A DNA stretch of 64,000 nucleotides from Trichoplusia ni (Eukaryota; Arthropoda; Insecta; Lepidoptera; Noctuidae), in the NCBI RefSeq assembly GCF_003590095.1, contig NW_020800391.1, positions 1 through 64,000 on the forward strand, read 5' to 3'. This document shows, piece after piece, positions 10,933-21,600 of this stretch. The notes under the pieces were generated by a model. That model had not been told where the DNA came from. It saw only the letters and a program-made list of their open reading frames with translations, and did not search any database. The position numbers and the translations under genes were made by a program. The number at the start of each line of letters is the position of its first letter. Position 1 is the stretch's first letter.

Positions 10933-13900
10933 TAAGTCATGGCTTGGCGCAAGACTTGGCGAAAGTCCTTAATACCTCATTAGTACGTTAAAATAACTTT
11001 CAAAGTGGTCATTAACATATAATAAATTGTTCTATACTGTATCCTGATGAGGGAATATACCTACTGGTAAATGTTGAAATAATCCTTTGGAACGGCTATT
11101 CTTTTAGTGTTATTTTTTAAACTTCCTTCTTCTTATTTAGAAAGTTTTAAACGTGGAACATTGTCGTTAGCAGTATCTAAGGATGATTTTCTCTCACAGA
11201 CTGTTGCATCAGATCTCTCATCTCTCATCTCATCTCAGCCTATCGCCGTCCACTGCATCAGATAGTTGTTGATAACTACAGAGTGACTTTTTTTTTAAAT
11301 CCATTATCAAGTTTTTATTCGACTTTGTAATCAAACAAGTCCTTATTTCTGAAATCGCGTGGGCGACTAGCGACTAGGTTAATGAGGCCTCGATAAGATG
11401 AAAAAAATACGTCACAATCTTCTGCTAAAGTACCAGAACCTTTATTTAATAAGAGGCCACACAATTATTATAAAATTATAATGGTAATTAATGTAATTAT
11501 ATTCCCTTCAAAGAAATAATCTTGAAACAATTAACACTTAACACTTTTACAATCAAACACATCAATTCATTGCATTAACAGTTTTAGTCAAACTTGGCAT
11601 TCAGCTGCCTAACTGAACACGCATTGTATACTAATAATAACATAATGCTCGTTTTAATGGTGTCCTTGAACGTTAAAATACTTGCCAATATTCTCACGAA
11701 AATTTGGCAGAGTTGCACTGTTTTCACGCATTGTTACAATGTTGCATTTATCAGTATATGATGAAATTTCCGGGTAGTGGCAGCGATATCAAATGCTATT
11801 TCGTTTGTATCTACTTTTATTTACGATAGTATAAAATATTCAGAGATATTTTTAAAAACCAAACCATTTAAACCATTGTGTCATTGAGCATTCCTCCCGC
11901 AGAGATTTCAATGATATCTGTAACAAAATAACTCTGCAAAAAACAGAAAATACAAGGATATCAAGTTCTTTGAAATATTTCTTGTTATCAAAGCGGTAAT
12001 GACAATTCAAATATGGATTTTATGGCAACCGTAAATCTTTCAAACCTTTTTTCAAACGCAAAAAGTTACAAAACAGATAAAATAAGAGAAGACGTACGAA
12101 AATAGTCTTAGATGTCTTGGTAAAGGATCACCAGGGAGTGGACAGCTATCGTAGAAGAGCTGTTCTAAGGGGAGACTGATAAGGAAGAAGCACAAGCTGA
12201 TCGCTAGCCTTCAGTAATTGGCACCACTAGAAGATGAAGCCGACTTGCGAAGAGACCGACTACAAAAAATCATCTCTTATTTTTTTTTCTCTAAAGGGCT
12301 CTTATATACTCGTACATATTTATAAATATATTTAATGGACGTGATAAACAGTTCTCAAAAAAAACCCATCTAAAGGTTCATAAAAGACTTTCAAGAACCG
12401 ATGATTAATATCGCGGCTCGCAAAATTGTAGCGACTATTTCACAGAATTAACAGTGAATGGTAACATTTAACTTTTTACAATCAATATGGAATAGGTAGT
12501 AGGAACGGCAACTTCTTAAGTCCGTTCGTTGTACCTAACGGTGTATAGAAGAGATCACGACCAGTGTAATAACTTAGACGTAAATGTTGATGCGAATCCA
12601 TCACTTAATATAATCATGCTTTTAAATCGCCGCCATCATAATCTTCGAGAAGCTCTTGAATGGGTTTTTATTAAACCAAATTAAAATAACATTCGTTACT
12701 TTGTTCCACCGAAAAAGCACTTGAAGATTGACTAAAAAGCTTAATTTGAGATTCTCAGAAGCGGACCTAAGTTTGGAATTGTGCCGATATGTTTATCGGG
12801 CACGATTCCAAATAACGCAATATTGCCATTGCAGTATTGTGAGCCCTACACAATACACTGGGGAGCTTGTTGAGTACAGGCGACAGTATCGATTTTTCCC
12901 ATTATTTCAAACTAGCAACTGAACGCGTTCACGTCTGCGTGGACTTTATAACATAGGTATGTTTCCATGAAACTGCAGAGGTCGATCAATATCGTCAACA
13001 GATTTTGCGGGAGAGAGTAAAACATAACCTCTTAAATATAACCTCACACTTTCACATTGTCTACGCTTAATATGCTAAAGCTCAAGCGAAGTCTCAAGTT
13101 TTGGGTGATGAAAAACAGCGACCTACCTTAATACAAAATCCATTATACACAATAGGGCGATATAACAACTGAAAATAGATAAGGACACGTACATAACAGT
13201 TGTTATCATTCTCGAGACCTTGCACCTATCACACATGATAACAATTGTTCTGGTACAAAATAAAGGTAAGTACTATTGTTTCTATTAATTCATTCCAACA
13301 ATTATGCATCGAATTGTTTGTTAATTGTTACTTAGTGTTTATAGAAAAGGTCAATCGTAAATGACTTCAATAGATAATTGTTTACTTATTGGGAGGTTAT
13401 GTGGTTAAAAGGAAAAAGGCCACAACAGTGTAGGTAGTTTGGTCTGTCCGTCGGACAATTCTTTATAGATTTATATTCATTTTAGTAGTTGTAACGCTTT
13501 GAAAGTGCCTGGAAGACGACCTACTTGAAATAAAAACTTCTTTGATTTTGAATATCAAAAAGCTTTAAATAGTTCTACGTTTCCTGAAAGCTTTGTGCAA
13601 AAAGCTGCATGTGAAAAAAATCGTTCAATTTACGAAGGATCAAAATAACAAGATTAAGTACAAAATATCCTGATTCAGTTGCGACTTCTTATATTCTGTT
13701 AATTCTTTTTTATATTTATATAGTATTTACATATTATTGATATTTACAATCTACATGCACTTAAAATAAGTAACAGACTAAAAAACAAATACAATTCTTT
13801 TTGAATTTGTTCTAAGTTAAGCTGACTTTGGTTGGGGTAGTCGAATAGCTCTTGACTGGTTAATTATTCATTATAACGGCAAGGGCAGCATCGATCTGCA

Positions 13901-14227
13901 TGAGAAGGTTGATGAAATATTTAAATTGATTACCATTACGGCATTCGCGTATCTTTGTTGTTCTCATAGATATAAGGAGATATTAACATAAATAAATAAT
14001 TGACAATGAACTTTTATGTTAAACTTCGATATTTATATATTTTGTTTGTTTTTGTTTAATTTGCTTAGAGTTAGAACATAATTTTAGGTATGATACCTAG
14101 TTTATTTTACTGATTTGTTCAAATCAGATTAATTGTAGCTTACTTCTTCAACAATAAGTTGTCATCTTTTTATTATTGTATTCATATTCATCATCCTACA
14201 AACTTAATTAGAAAATTCCTGTTAGAT
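10933..14227. other. Intergenic, nothing assignable
   Basis: AT-rich. At 12770-12800 there is a near-perfect inverted pair (GGAATTGTGCCGAT / ATCGGGCACGATTCC, 12776-12810) with about a 6-nt loop, probably part of an old element. An open frame at 12728-12922 runs through it and I do not regard it as a gene. Confidence 0.4.
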
Positions 14228-14378
14228 TGAGAAAGCTTTAAATGTAAAGAACCACAACTTTTCAACGGCTCGACCGATTTCTATCAAACATGTCTAAGAC
14301 ACAAACAACTACCTAAATAGAAATCGTTCAGTCCGGTCCGGGAGCTATGATGCCGCAGACAAACAGAACGACATATGG
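14228..14378 (-). repeat. Dispersed repeat family C, copy 3 (reverse)
   Basis: On the minus strand it reads TTGTCTGCGGCATCATAGCT, CCCGGACCGGACTGAACGAT and AAATCGGTCGAGCCGTTGAA, matching the other family C copies. It directly abuts family B on its right, so this is a composite repeat block. Confidence 0.65.
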
Positions 14379-14379
14379 A

Positions 14380-14660
14380 CGTAACATATGTTTCGGAAGG
14401 CACGTTAAATTGTGGGTCCCGGCTGTTATTCCTACATCTTTGACAGTCGTTACAGGTAGTCAGAAGCTTGAAAAGTGTGACAGCCAGTCTAACCAAGGGG
14501 GTCGTGTTGGTCAAATAACTGGGTTGAGGAGGTCAGATAGGCAGTCGCTCCTTGTAAACCACTGGTACTTAGCTGAAACCGGTTAGAATGGTAGCCGACC
14601 CCAACATAGTTGGGAAAAGGCTGGGCCGATGAATAACAGAAAATAAATAAAGAAAAGCAT
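14380..14660 (+). repeat. Dispersed repeat family B, copy 3, with intact 3' end
   Basis: The longest copy. It contains TGTTTCGGAAGGCACGTTAA, CAGCCAGTCTAACCAAGGGG, CTGGGTTGAGGAGGTCAGAT, AGGCAGTCGCTCCTTGTAAA, then GGTTAGAATGGTAGCCGACC, CCAACATAGTTGGGAAAAGG and an AATAA-rich terminus (about 14630-14655). A simple A-rich 3' end is what a LINE tail would show. Open frames on both strands here are repeat shadows. Confidence 0.75.
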
Positions 14661-14755
14661 AACTTCTCAACCAACGTATCTATTATCTAAAATTAACGTT
14701 TAGTTCGTATGTAGTACAAAACTCGCATTACTACTACATTACTACTTGTTTCGTA

Positions 14756-14998
14756 ATGAAACGTAATTCTAGACGCAAACGGCAACTGCGTTCTCTTATC
14801 GGTCGAAGACGTAGATGCAATAAAAACAACACTGAGTTATATCACACTAACTTAGCTGGCACACGTCACTTACTCTCGGCAGTGCGCACGGCTCACGAAA
14901 TATCTAACTCTTACAGTACTGTGACTAAAGAATTTCGTCAATTACATGCACTTATCTCAGAAATTGCTAAAGTGATTTGGATTTTTTTGGAACTTTAA
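14756..14998 (+). CDS. Small arginine-rich open frame, hypothetical
   Basis: An ATG-started 80-codon frame. Residues 1-25 are strongly basic (RRKRQLRSLIGRRRR), followed by a neutral segment ending in a hydrophobic WIFLEL tail. Sequence around it looks less AT-biased than its neighbours, and the frame is unbroken, but I recognise no family and see no splice sites, promoter or polyadenylation context. It could be a fragment of an old mobile element. Treat as unproven. Confidence 0.2.
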   Translation: MKRNSRRKRQLRSLIGRRRRCNKNNTELYHTNLAGTRHLLSAVRTAHEISNSYSTVTKEFRQLHALISEIAKVIWIFLEL

Positions 14999-16614
14999 GA
15001 ACTTTATTACGATTTAAATGTGTTTGGCTATTTGGAACCGAAAACATTTTTAAGAAAACAATACGAAAATGTTGTTGGTCAAAGCTATTTTAACCGGTCT
15101 TAAATGAAGCTGTTTATAGCGAAGCTCGGAAACGGTATTTGAAATTTGATTGCCCTTTGAAACACATTAGACAACGCGTCCGTAGGTCAGACCAGACTCC
15201 TTCTTTGCCGGTATCTTCTATCTCTTTCTTTTTTCCACCAATCTTCTATGATGACCGACCTCTTTGGGCGACGATTTCGTAGTGATGAGTCATTAAGACA
15301 CTTTCATACAAATGACATGATGAGCACATTTTTTGTTGAGTTCTTTGAGTCTGTTTAACTCGAGCCCTTGCTAATCTCATAACTGGCTACGCATTTTCTG
15401 ATGTCATCGACCCTGGGTTATCGCCTTACAGAGTTCGTATTCCGTAGTAACCCCGGTTTGCAATTATCAGTTTCTTTGACAAAAAAGCTTTAAACATGTA
15501 CATTTTTTGTTTGATTATGACTCAGAATAGACTAAACAAATTTGAATGAATTTCAGCTTGGGTAGATAAAATGTACTAGAACGATTTAAACTTATTGCGA
15601 TTTCCGCGTTTTATCGTGCTCCTGAGGACTTGGCTGAAGACAAAAGTCTGATTTAATATAAATGGTTTAGAGGAATAACAATGAGTTTCATATTAGTGGT
15701 AAATTGAAAATGTAAGACCAAAAATGTCAGAAACATGTTACAAGCGACTTTTTGTAATCTAATTTAGACGTGCACGTGTAACCTGCGGAGACAGGACGCA
15801 AAAAAAAGTTAGAATAAACAAAAGTACTGAGTGATATAAGATTGGCAACAAGGTATACTAGCTATGCACTATTCAATAGTATCCCTTGATGCCATGCCTA
15901 GTCGTTTAATCATATAACTGTTACAATCCTATATCACACAAATACTGCAGTTTTTCAGGATAAAAGTAGCCTTTATTCCATGTCGGTAGTTTACCTCAGC
16001 AGAAAATATTATCATAACTGGTCTAGTTGTTTAAGTGTGATGAAGTAACGAACAACCTTCCACCTTTTTTTTCGAAAAGTTTTTGCAAACTATTAGCTTG
16101 ATAAATATTGCCGAAATACGTGGAAGAAAGAGATGTCGCTTTAGTGGATGTAGAGCGCCTTCTCTTTTTCACAACTGCTACGGTCTTACTTTTAAACATA
16201 GTACCTACGTATTATCACGAAGTATTATAGCTTGCATTCTACCTGTTTACATGAATAACTGCACACACTCCGTTATTTTAATTCAACAAAGCTACTAATA
16301 AACGTCTCTAAGTTTGCAAATTAGAGTCGAATTTGTTATAAAAATAGTAATTGTAATTTAATTCATGGTTAAAAAGACGTGTCGACTTGTCAGACCGGAA
16401 ATTCTACAAGGCCGAAGCAGTTACCGAGGCAAATACCAGAGATTAAATATAACTGAACTTTGATAAATAACAATTAAAGACCATTGCGATGACTGTGACG
16501 GTGACGGTATCTTCAATTGTCCTTTATAGAACTTACCGTAGTAATGTTATCATATTATTTAATAGTTTATCGTAATCGAAGTTGGACCAGTTTTGGACTA
16601 TTTTTTTTTGCCTG
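14999..16614. other. Intergenic, nothing recognised
   Basis: AT-rich non-coding sequence with short chance frames. No repeat I can name and no RNA gene. Confidence 0.4.
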
Positions 16615-16840
16615 CGATCCATAAAGAGCGGTGTTATAAGTTTGCTGTTTCTGTTTGTGTTTGGCATCATAGCTCCAGACCGGATTGGGCGTTGTCAAAT
16701 TAGTTTGTTTTGTGTTTTAGGCATGTTTGATCGAAATTGGTTGAGTCATTTAAAAGTTGTGGGGGCTTTGAGATGGGTGGAGGTGGGGTTGTATGTTTTT
16801 ACTGACAGGATTTTTTTTATATTATTAAGTAGGGTTTGAG
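16615..16840 (+). repeat. Dispersed repeat family C, copy 4
   Basis: GGTGTTATAAGTTTGCTGTT, GTTTGGCATCATAGCTCC, ATTAGTTTGTTTTGTGTTTT, GATCGAAATTGGTTGAGTCA and AAAGTTGTGGGGGC in the family order, ending in a TTTTTTTATATTATTAA tail. The frame 16582-16839 across it is a repeat shadow. Confidence 0.65.
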
Positions 16841-16982
16841 GGAACCACAAAGATTCAACGCACATACTTTGGTATGAAAGTAGCTGACCCCTTGGCTTTA
16901 CCTCATAGGCTACCTATCCCAGCTATGATCAAAGATCAGCAAAGGTAAATGATTACAAACATTTTGGTTTTCAGACAGACAC

Positions 16983-17012
16983 GAGCGTCTTTAAAAAACT
17001 TTAAAGACGCTC
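16983..17012. repeat. Perfect 13-bp hairpin with 4-nt loop
   Basis: GAGCGTCTTTAAA at 16983-16995 is followed by the loop AAAC and the exact inverse complement to 17012. There is no run of T downstream on either strand that would mark a terminator, and the context is non-coding. Its role is unknown. Confidence 0.5.
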
Positions 17013-18208
17013 ATTTGTTTTTGTATACTTTTTTGAGATACGTATTCACTTTTATAATAACTATCGTGAGACTGAAACATATAAATGATGTATGAAGATG
17101 GCGCGTCTGCTCATGATTAAGGACTCCGGTTGGGTCCGAAACTAGTCGGGCACCCCCGATAAATACGCGTGAGTAAACCGTTACATCATTTAATTACGTA
17201 TTCATTGTTCGGGTGTCGTTTACTTAAGAAAAAAAAACAATTAATATTTTTGAACTTTAAATTCGTATGTGTAATTTCAGTAATATGCAAACACCTATAA
17301 AAAGTATTCTTATAAACTAATTCGGTATGGAAATAAATCAACAATATTCAAATTAAAAAAATATTTCAAAGATACTTAACACCTTCATATTGTTTAAATT
17401 AAACGTCAAAATATTTTCAAACTACCCGATGCTTGTAAAAATGTGACACATAACCTTTATTACTTAATTTGAGCTTCATAGTCGACGAGTCTTCTGTTGA
17501 GTGCACACGAATAAAGTTAAAGTTTGTTCCATCGTAAAAATTGACTACTTTCCTAAAACATGGACATCCAATCAGTGAATTCTGCTTTATATAATAAAGT
17601 CGAAAACCAGTGTCATTATCTAAAAGTAAGTGGGGCGTAATAAATATAGAATTATTTAACATTTAATTAAAACGTGGTTTTAATGAGGTAAAAGGTTCGC
17701 ACGCTGTTTGGTTGTTTTTGTCAAATTAACGTTGACAACGACGTTTTAATTAAGAAAAAAGTAAAGGATTTAATGTCTGTTTTATAAATGTAATACTAAG
17801 TTAATCTCAACTAATTTTCAGTAATAGTTTTTCCAGGGAATCGACATTTTTTGCTACTTCAAAATGCTTAATCTACTGTCGCAAATAAATACCCTTTTAA
17901 CCCAGTATTATGTCTGTATATACTATGTTTAACAATAAATAGCCTAATATCCAACACTACTGATACTAATCTTGCATTAAAAGGGTCTAGACAAATATGT
18001 ATACTGGATACTACCGTAATCCTAGCGAATCCTTTAGAAATCCCGTTATTGACTTAAACTTTCATAAGTGAAAAACATTTTAGAGGTTAGGTGGGTAAAA
18101 AAATACCTTAAATTTGCTTTTATAATATTCATCATTATTAGTAGCCTCTTACAACTATGTGAATATAATAATTCACATTAATTACATTATAATACTTAGC
18201 ATGACTCA
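17013..18208. other. Intergenic, nothing recognised
   Basis: AT-rich non-coding sequence between the short hairpin and the MITE. The reverse frame 17417-17662 has no protein character I recognise. Confidence 0.4.
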
Positions 18209-18635
18209 GTAGTCCAGTCATTTTAGACATTTTAAACTCCAATCTGGGGAATAATTCTTAGTGAGCTGAATTTTTGTATAGACCTTTATTAGGTCGTTAT
18301 TATCGTACAATACCGTACGTGAGGTCATTCTAGTCGCTTGTTCAGCGCTTTAATCCAAAAACCGTTAACTTTACAGGAAACCTTTATATGACATTTTTTG
18401 TAGACAATTTTATGAGGAACAATTTGTCTCAAGACTTCTTTGACCTCTGACCAACAGGTCGCGAAATATTTGCAAAAAACTGATTTTCGTGACCTTTTGA
18501 CCTTTGTAATTTTTTAGCCGGCACGATATCAATGTCGATTTTTCACAACTTCATAATAACGCCCTAATAAAGGTCTATACAAATTCAGCTCACTAAGAAT
18601 TATTCCGCAGATAAAACCTAAAATGACTGGACTAC
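18209..18635. mobile_element. MITE-like element with long terminal inverted repeats
   Basis: The left arm starts GTAGTCCAGTCATTTTAG at 18209 and continues through GAATAATTCTTAGTGAGCTG and GTATAGACCTTTATTAGG to about 18301. The right arm (about 18554-18635) is the same sequence inverted, ending CTAAAATGACTGGACTAC. Arms are about 80-93 bp and differ by a few substitutions and a small indel. The roughly 250-bp centre has no open frame. It is therefore a non-autonomous inverted-repeat element. I could not define a target duplication with confidence, so the superfamily is open. Confidence 0.75.
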
Positions 18636-18810
18636 AGCAAGATTTGATTGATAAGGTCATTTTGGAATTAAATATGCTAAAATCGATTTAAGTAAACGTT
18701 AACTGGTACACGATGTAAATGTTTGATTGGGAAAGGTCTAAGCAAAATAAAGTATTGTTTGTATTTCTACGTACCTTCTATTTCTCGATATAAGTACATT
18801 TTCTTCTGTT

Positions 18811-19012
18811 AAAAAAAACGACCCCCATTAAGGATCCTCGTGTCGCTTGCTTTTCATAAACATTCATGTCACATGCATGACATGCATGCATGACACCCAG
18901 AATCAGGAAAGCATTTGTCGATCACACAAATCCTTGTCCTAGGCGGGGATCGAACCTGCGAGATGTCGCGCTCGGTGGGCTTAGCGTGGCGGCCTTTGGC
19001 TATCCGTGGAGT
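18811..19012 (-). repeat. tRNA-derived SINE, near full-length copy
   Basis: On the minus strand it begins TCCACGGATAGCCAAAGGCC (A-box-like), then AGCGCGACATCTCGCAGG and a tRNA-type B box GGTTCGATCCCC, then CCTAGGACAAGGATTTGTG, GTCATGCATG repeats, and ends near AAGGATCCTTAATGGGGGTC. Internal RNA polymerase III promoter boxes plus a tRNA-unrelated body define a SINE. It lies about 280 bp upstream of the first detected nanos exon. Confidence 0.8.
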
Positions 19013-19293
19013 CATCTTTTAACATTTATAGGCATATTTTATTCATTCAAAAAACTTGTATATAATATTATGTTTATTTTTAATACGGTATAAGTATTTA
19101 TTATAAGTGACGTTCCTTCATTAAATTATTTATATACCACCGTATCTTTTGTTTAATGTCAAGCCAGTCTCACAATTATAGCTAAATCTCCTCAAAAGTA
19201 ATTATTCATTACATAGTTTTACCTAATCTCAATTTGTGTATATTTGTTCCTTCAATGAGTACTAATTATTCAAAATGATTTCCTTGTTTCCAG

Positions 19294-21597
19294 GATTTAT
19301 TTAATTTAGAGAATGGCTCGTCTGCTGGCGTTCGGAAACAGGGTGAGTTATTTTAAGATATTAATAAGCTTTTTAATAAACCATTTATATTAATCCCACG
19401 TTACACGTGGCAAAGCAATTTGGCTTTTGTTAGTTATAGTATGTATAAGTATAATAGTTTTGGTATTTTAATGGTAGGTAGAGCTAGGTATATAAGTCAT
19501 TTTCAAAAACATGATAATTAAGTTGAGAAAACAAAATAAGGTTGAAGAACAAATACCCTAATTATACTAAAGTTATTTCAACAATAACAGCGATGTTCAT
19601 GACTACCTATATGGCAATATGAGGGTTTGATTTCCTCAAGGCATAAAAATTAACATACCCACTTAAACTTCACTTTATACTGGATTAGTTAGTAGATTAT
19701 TATTTAGACTGTCAGACCGGAGACAAAAGATCAAACAACACGACTAATTAACAAAAGCAAATATATCCGAGTGAAAGTTATAATATTTGATTTGACAGAT
19801 GCGTTAGAAGCAGTGAAACTCGACCCTGCCGTATTAGAGGCACAAGTGACTGTACATTCGGCAGCTAAAGAAGATGTAAAGAGACCTGAGAGTCGGGGTA
19901 TCACTGATGTCAAAACAGGTGCGGTATCCGTTGCCATGGCAACGCCGGGTAAGAACTCAGACCTGTCTGGCGTCCGTGACCTTTATTTGGTTATTTGTAT
20001 CTTGTGTAGCACTAAAAGTCTTGCGACTAGGTCACAACGACTCAACACAAGCGCAGTTAATAAACGGGTAACACACATTTATAAATCAAATATTCGTGAC
20101 TTAATTCCTAAACTTTACGGGCTTTAATCAAATTTAAATTTTAATGGCTTCTAAGTGTCACCTTTTGAATGTTAAAATAAAATGAACAGCCCACCCTTCA
20201 TCGTTTTCTAAGTGCTCTTGCCTCGAGAAAAGAATTAGCAAAATAACTAGTTGGTTTTCTATCTCCACACCTTGCTTTCAGAGCACCCAGATTGCTGACT
20301 AACACATAAGCAACTACCTATTATAATTTGAATGAATATGCATTATAATGTAGTGAAATGTTATTCACAAATAATCTGAACTCAGTCTGACAAACCACTT
20401 TCCAAAGCTTATGGAAGAAAACCGAATTGCCAAACAGTTTCAAGTCGCTCGTTCTTATCTCTATCATTATGAGTAAATGTATTAATCTCTAATCGAGATC
20501 CATATAATCATAATATCGGGATCCAAACTAAAAAACTATATCTCTAGCTATCTATCTGTGTACTAAATTTCTTCTGAACCTTCACAAATGTGGCTCCTTC
20601 AGAATCAAGTCCATCCAAAGGTTGTTTGTAAAAGATTGGTTTTAGCGATAATACCGCCCATTGTGGCACGTTACGTACATAAAAATATAGTAATTAGTGT
20701 ATTCCCCCTGTGCCTGATAGGGTCCAAAATGAGCTGCAAACTGACCACCTATGTAATTGGTATGGAATGAAGAATTGAATTGAATATTCTATCGAGCTAT
20801 GTTTATGTATAATTGTTTTATATTTTCAGAGAGAGATACTCCGTCGTCGCAGTTCAAAGGGTTTTCAGACATGATTCTGCAGCACGAGGCAGCTCTTCTG
20901 TCCCTGTCGCCGCAGCATCTAGAAATGTTGATGGACTACGTTGATGTACTACGCAGGCAAAGGATGAATAATCACAGACAACTGGTAAGTAAGTATTTAC
21001 AGGAGGACGATAGTGATGATATAAGTATTGTATTTGGATTTTATCCCCAAAATCTTATAAGACATGTAGTGTGGTTGACATTTATACTCTGTACGTTTGA
21101 GAGTATTGTCCAAAGAGTGACGAGACTACGTTGCTGATTTAATTTAAAGTGAAATTCTAAAACGTTTATTTTTGTAAATTTTGTGTCTTAAAAAGATTCT
21201 TCTTCTAGAACTGAGAGCAAACGAACGAACGGTCCGTCGCAAAAAAATCGCGATTTTTTTGTTATTACCCATGGAAACCAACGCCCCAATTTGATTTGTT
21301 CGTCCCAATCGCTTTTGCTCTGATAAAAACTGGCAGCAACAAAACAAGACGAACGTTTCTACAGGAAGTTCCCCATTATTTTCCAAAATTTAAATATTTA
21401 TGTAATTACATTTCCAGGAGTGTGCATTCTGCAAGAATAACGGTAAGCCAGTACTTTGGTATGCTTCGCATGCGCTAAAGGACGCCCGTGGCCGGGTGCG
21501 TTGCCCAGTTTTACGCGGCTTCCGCTGCCCTCGCTGCGGCGCCACCGGCGACCGAGCTCACACCATTAAATACTGTCCAGACCTACTCATAGGTTAG
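19294..21597 (+). CDS. nanos: Nanos-family RNA-binding translational repressor, 5' incomplete
   Basis: Four exons join in phase: 19294-19342, 19799-19948, 20830-20984 and 21418-21597, all with AG/GT borders, giving 177 codons plus stop. The last exon encodes the full Nanos double zinc finger: C-x2-C-x12-H-x10-C then C-x2-C-x7-H-x4-C, starting CAFCKNNG at 21421 and ending HTIKYC. Nanos proteins bind mRNA with Pumilio and recruit the CCR4-NOT deadenylase in germ cells. The third exon (SDMILQHEAALLSLSPQHLE) is helix-prone and may be a partner-binding segment; that is inference. The first detected exon opens in phase 0 without a Met, so an upstream start exon is missing. Lepidoptera have several nanos paralogues; which one this is I cannot say. 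Confidence 0.9.
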
Positions 21598-21600
21598 TAA
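21595..21600 (+). promoter_or_regulatory. nanos: nanos stop codon overlapping a possible splice donor
   Basis: The stop TAG (21595-21597) falls in ATAG/GTTAGT, which fits a 5' splice site after 21592. If spliced, the protein would run on beyond DLLI into another exon. Known Nanos proteins end shortly after the zinc finger, so termination here is the default reading. Confidence 0.3.

Noticed and set aside
19771..20127. A 118-codon single-exon gene at 19771-20127
   Set aside because: Only 19799-19948 is coding, as a nanos exon; the rest is intron read-through beyond the GTAAGA donor.
20799..21137. A 112-codon protein at 20799-21137
   Set aside because: It is nanos exon 20830-20984 with intron sequence on both sides.
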